A stretch of 25,555 nucleotides of DNA from Bacteroidota bacterium (GTDB lineage: Bacteria > Bacteroidota > Ignavibacteria > SZUA-365), in the NCBI GenBank assembly GCA_018224345.1, contig JAGTUW010000386.1:1-25555 (forward strand), given 5' to 3'. Each line of letters begins with the position of its first letter. Within the stretch, counting starts at the first letter, position 1. The notes below the pieces were generated by a model. It searched no databases. It had not been told where the DNA came from and saw only the letters and a program-made list of their open reading frames with translations. Made by a program: the position numbers and the translations under genes. This document shows positions 23,791 to 25,555 of this stretch, one piece after another.

Positions 23791-25555
23791 GTGAACAGCG
23801 AGCAGATATTCATTCCACGTCCGGACACGACAACGGGGTTCGACCGCGTTCTTCAGCGCAGTGCGGAGCAGGGGCTGCAGCTTCTCTGGCTGCTCGGGGA
23901 AACGGGACAGGGAAAAACCTGGTTCCTCCGCCACTATCTCGAAGAGGTGCGTGGTGACGTCGCCGTTTCATATGCACATTGTTCCTCACCTCTTGGCAAT
24001 CAATCGACCACACTTCTCAAACCGTATCAACCGCTGAAGGATCTGTTGGAGGATCTGCTCAGCAATCAGGCAGGCAACCGGAGAAGACAGAACCTTGTCA
24101 AGAACATCTCGTTGACAGTACTGGCGATGATTCCTTTCGTCGGAGATCTGGCCTACGGCGTCAAGGAAATCCGTCGGGATCTCAATGAGTTCAAGAGTGG
24201 CAGGCGCGAAGTGGATTTCTCCAATTTCATCAGTGAATACCTGCATGACCTGAAAGCCATTGCCGAAGAGATGCCCGTGCTTCTCGTTATGGACGACGTG
24301 CAGTGGGCTGACAAACCGACTATCGAAGCCCTGCATAGGTTGTTCACCGAAGAAGAGTATCGCAGTGCACGCATCACCGTCGTGCTCAGCGCCCGGCGCG
24401 ATGAATTGCAGGTCGCGCCCGAACTGCTCTCTCTCTATACGCAACTGACGCAGAAATCGTATTGCACCGAGATCACGCTCCCACCCTTCAGCACCGGGCA
24501 GATCGAGGACTATTATCACACGCGTTTCCCGCGCAGTCCGCGGCAACCGGAGTTGCTGCTCTGGCTGGAGCAGAAAACAGGCGGCAACCCGTTTTTTCTT
24601 CAATCTTATATACAACATCTCCAGGTCGAGGAGTTCATCGATGCGCAGGGACAGGTCACCGGTGACATCGAGGGATATCGGGGTCTCCCGGCGGAAATTC
24701 GCCTGGTTACGAACTGGTTGATGAAATCGCTGGAGGAGGGCGATCTGACGCTTCTGCTCACGGCATCGGTACTGGGCTATGAATTTTCGCTGCATGAACT
24801 GATGCATCTGACGCAGCGTTCCTCGCTGGATCTGATCCGAGGGCTGCGTCGCATCCGCATCAGACATGGGATTCTCGAAACCATCGGGTTCCGCCTGATC
24901 AACGGCAAGGAGTCGACAACCTTCCGTTTCACCCAACATTCCGTGCACACAGCGCTCTACAATGAATTGACGGCCGAAGAGAAAGAAGCACTGCATCGTA
25001 TGACCGCGCATTATCTCAATGAATTGCGTCTTGCCCGCGGAGATGATTCGGATGTGCAGAACTCGGTTGCATCGGCACTGCAGCTACATTCCCGCCTCGG
25101 ACACGAACCGGAGCTGGAATACCAATCGATTCTCATGAAGGCACAACACACAGCGGAGGAGCTCGACGAAGACGATATTCTCGAGCAGCTGCAATCACTT
25201 TCTCCCATGCTGGGACTGCCGCTCGACGAAATCATGGCGACCTACCGTCAGGCCATGCAGCTGGCTCCGTTACATACCAGGCATACGGCCCGCGAATCCG
25301 TCGGTCTCAGTGTGCCGCATGAGGAACATGACGGCGAGGGGTTGGGCGTTTTTCTTGCGCGCATTCTCGGCATGCTCAACCGGGGCAACGGTTCGGAAGC
25401 GAATATACTTCTGGAAATGCATATTCACCGGGCCGAGCGTCGTGCAGTACTCGTACATCCTCTCGTGCACATACTGTACGCGCTCACCTGCGAAGGACTC
25501 GGCAAAAACATTGACCACGCACAACGATCGTTGCGCAGCGCCGCCAATGCACCAC
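23791..25555 (+). CDS. STAND/AAA_16-type ATPase (C-terminus beyond window)
   Basis: An open frame of 588 codons without a stop runs to the window edge, starting at GTG 23791 immediately after the preceding stop; GGAG (23780-23783) lies seven bases before it. The N-terminus has a P-loop (GETGQGKT, residues 36-43) and a Walker B with the DD-x-QWAD signature (VLLVMDDVQWAD, 163-174), typical of MalT/adenylate-cyclase-associated STAND ATPases. GGNPFFLQ (about 265-272) is the matching sensor-like motif, and a winged-helix-like part follows (about 305-380, ending FRFTQHSVHTALYNEL). After about 390 the sequence becomes helical, as in TPR-type arms (ELEYQSILMKAQHTAEEL, later GKNIDHAQRSLRSAANAP). Such proteins act as nucleotide-driven switches; the effector, if any, lies outside the window. 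Coupling to the membrane protein is suggested by zero spacing. Confidence 0.88.
   Translation, partial: MNSEQIFIPRPDTTTGFDRVLQRSAEQGLQLLWLLGETGQGKTWFLRHYLEEVRGDVAVSYAHCSSPLGNQSTTLLKPYQPLKDLLEDLLSNQAGNRRRQNLVKNISLTVLAMIPFVGDLAYGVKEIRRDLNEFKSGRREVDFSNFISEYLHDLKAIAEEMPVLLVMDDVQWADKPTIEALHRLFTEEEYRSARITVVLSARRDELQVAPELLSLYTQLTQKSYCTEITLPPFSTGQIEDYYHTRFPRSPRQPELLLWLEQKTGGNPFFLQSYIQHLQVEEFIDAQGQVTGDIEGYRGLPAEIRLVTNWLMKSLEEGDLTLLLTASVLGYEFSLHELMHLTQRSSLDLIRGLRRIRIRHGILETIGFRLINGKESTTFRFTQHSVHTALYNELTAEEKEALHRMTAHYLNELRLARGDDSDVQNSVASALQLHSRLGHEPELEYQSILMKAQHTAEELDEDDILEQLQSLSPMLGLPLDEIMATYRQAMQLAPLHTRHTARESVGLSVPHEEHDGEGLGVFLARILGMLNRGNGSEANILLEMHIHRAERRAVLVHPLVHILYALTCEGLGKNIDHAQRSLRSAANAP

Noticed and set aside
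1..25555. CRISPR arrays, tRNA or rRNA genes, insertion sequences, attachment sites
   Set aside because: I looked for spaced direct repeats, cloverleaf-like segments, transposase motifs and terminal inverted repeats and found none; the tandem arrays present have no spacers.

Overview
The window looks like chromosomal DNA of a Bacteroidota/Chlorobiota-type bacterium (Ignavibacteria or Kapabacteria-like is an inference; I ran no search). The clues are an SBBP beta-propeller protein with a type IX secretion (T9SS) C-terminal sorting domain, two signal peptidases I carrying the long insert common in that group, and upstream of the flotillin gene an exact match to the Bacteroidota promoter pattern (TTTG, 20 bases, TAnnTTTG). 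Base composition is moderately GC-rich and even. I see no phage, insertion sequence, CRISPR array, tRNA or rRNA.

Layout: (1) 2-2694, plus: two tandem signal peptidase I genes (the first cut by the window edge) and hemW, each separated by one base. (2) 2704-7231, minus: sbcD, sbcC and a small HD-domain (RelA/SpoT hydrolase-like) gene, tightly packed. (3) 7449-9086, plus: a frataxin/CyaY-like protein, a flavin-reductase-like protein and a CrtW-type carotenoid ketolase, overlapping by 4 bases or separated by 1 base. (4) 9087-9299: spacer built of short tandem repeats, then an FKBP/SlyD-type prolyl isomerase with a strong terminator. (5) 10011-11045, plus: an unrecognised exported protein and a 23-residue hydrophobic peptide. 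(6) 11212-15422, minus: an aspartate aminotransferase fused to a degenerate PEPCK-like lobe, followed 5 bases later by a divergent ATP-type PEPCK homologue. (7) 15522-16910, minus: flotillin; diverging from it at 17271-18560, plus, a Ste24-type membrane metalloprotease. (8) 18621-22455, minus: a radical SAM protein and the T9SS-exported SBBP protein. (9) 22687-25555, plus: a four-helix membrane protein of unknown function directly abutting a large STAND-type ATPase (GTG start) that runs off the window.

The best candidate for something undescribed is region 6. The C-terminal ~240 residues of the aminotransferase fusion can be aligned by eye, with matching spacing, to the nucleotide-binding lobe of the PEPCK-like protein encoded next to it, but its P-loop is altered. 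The pair would connect aspartate, oxaloacetate and phosphoenolpyruvate, or use a pseudo-PEPCK lobe as a regulatory or assembly module. Other points of interest are the frataxin-like gene, an SbcC without a zinc hook next to an HD protein with a changed catalytic motif, the membrane protein/STAND ATPase pair, and repeated use of 9- and 18-base tandem duplications in spacers and in secreted or disordered protein segments.
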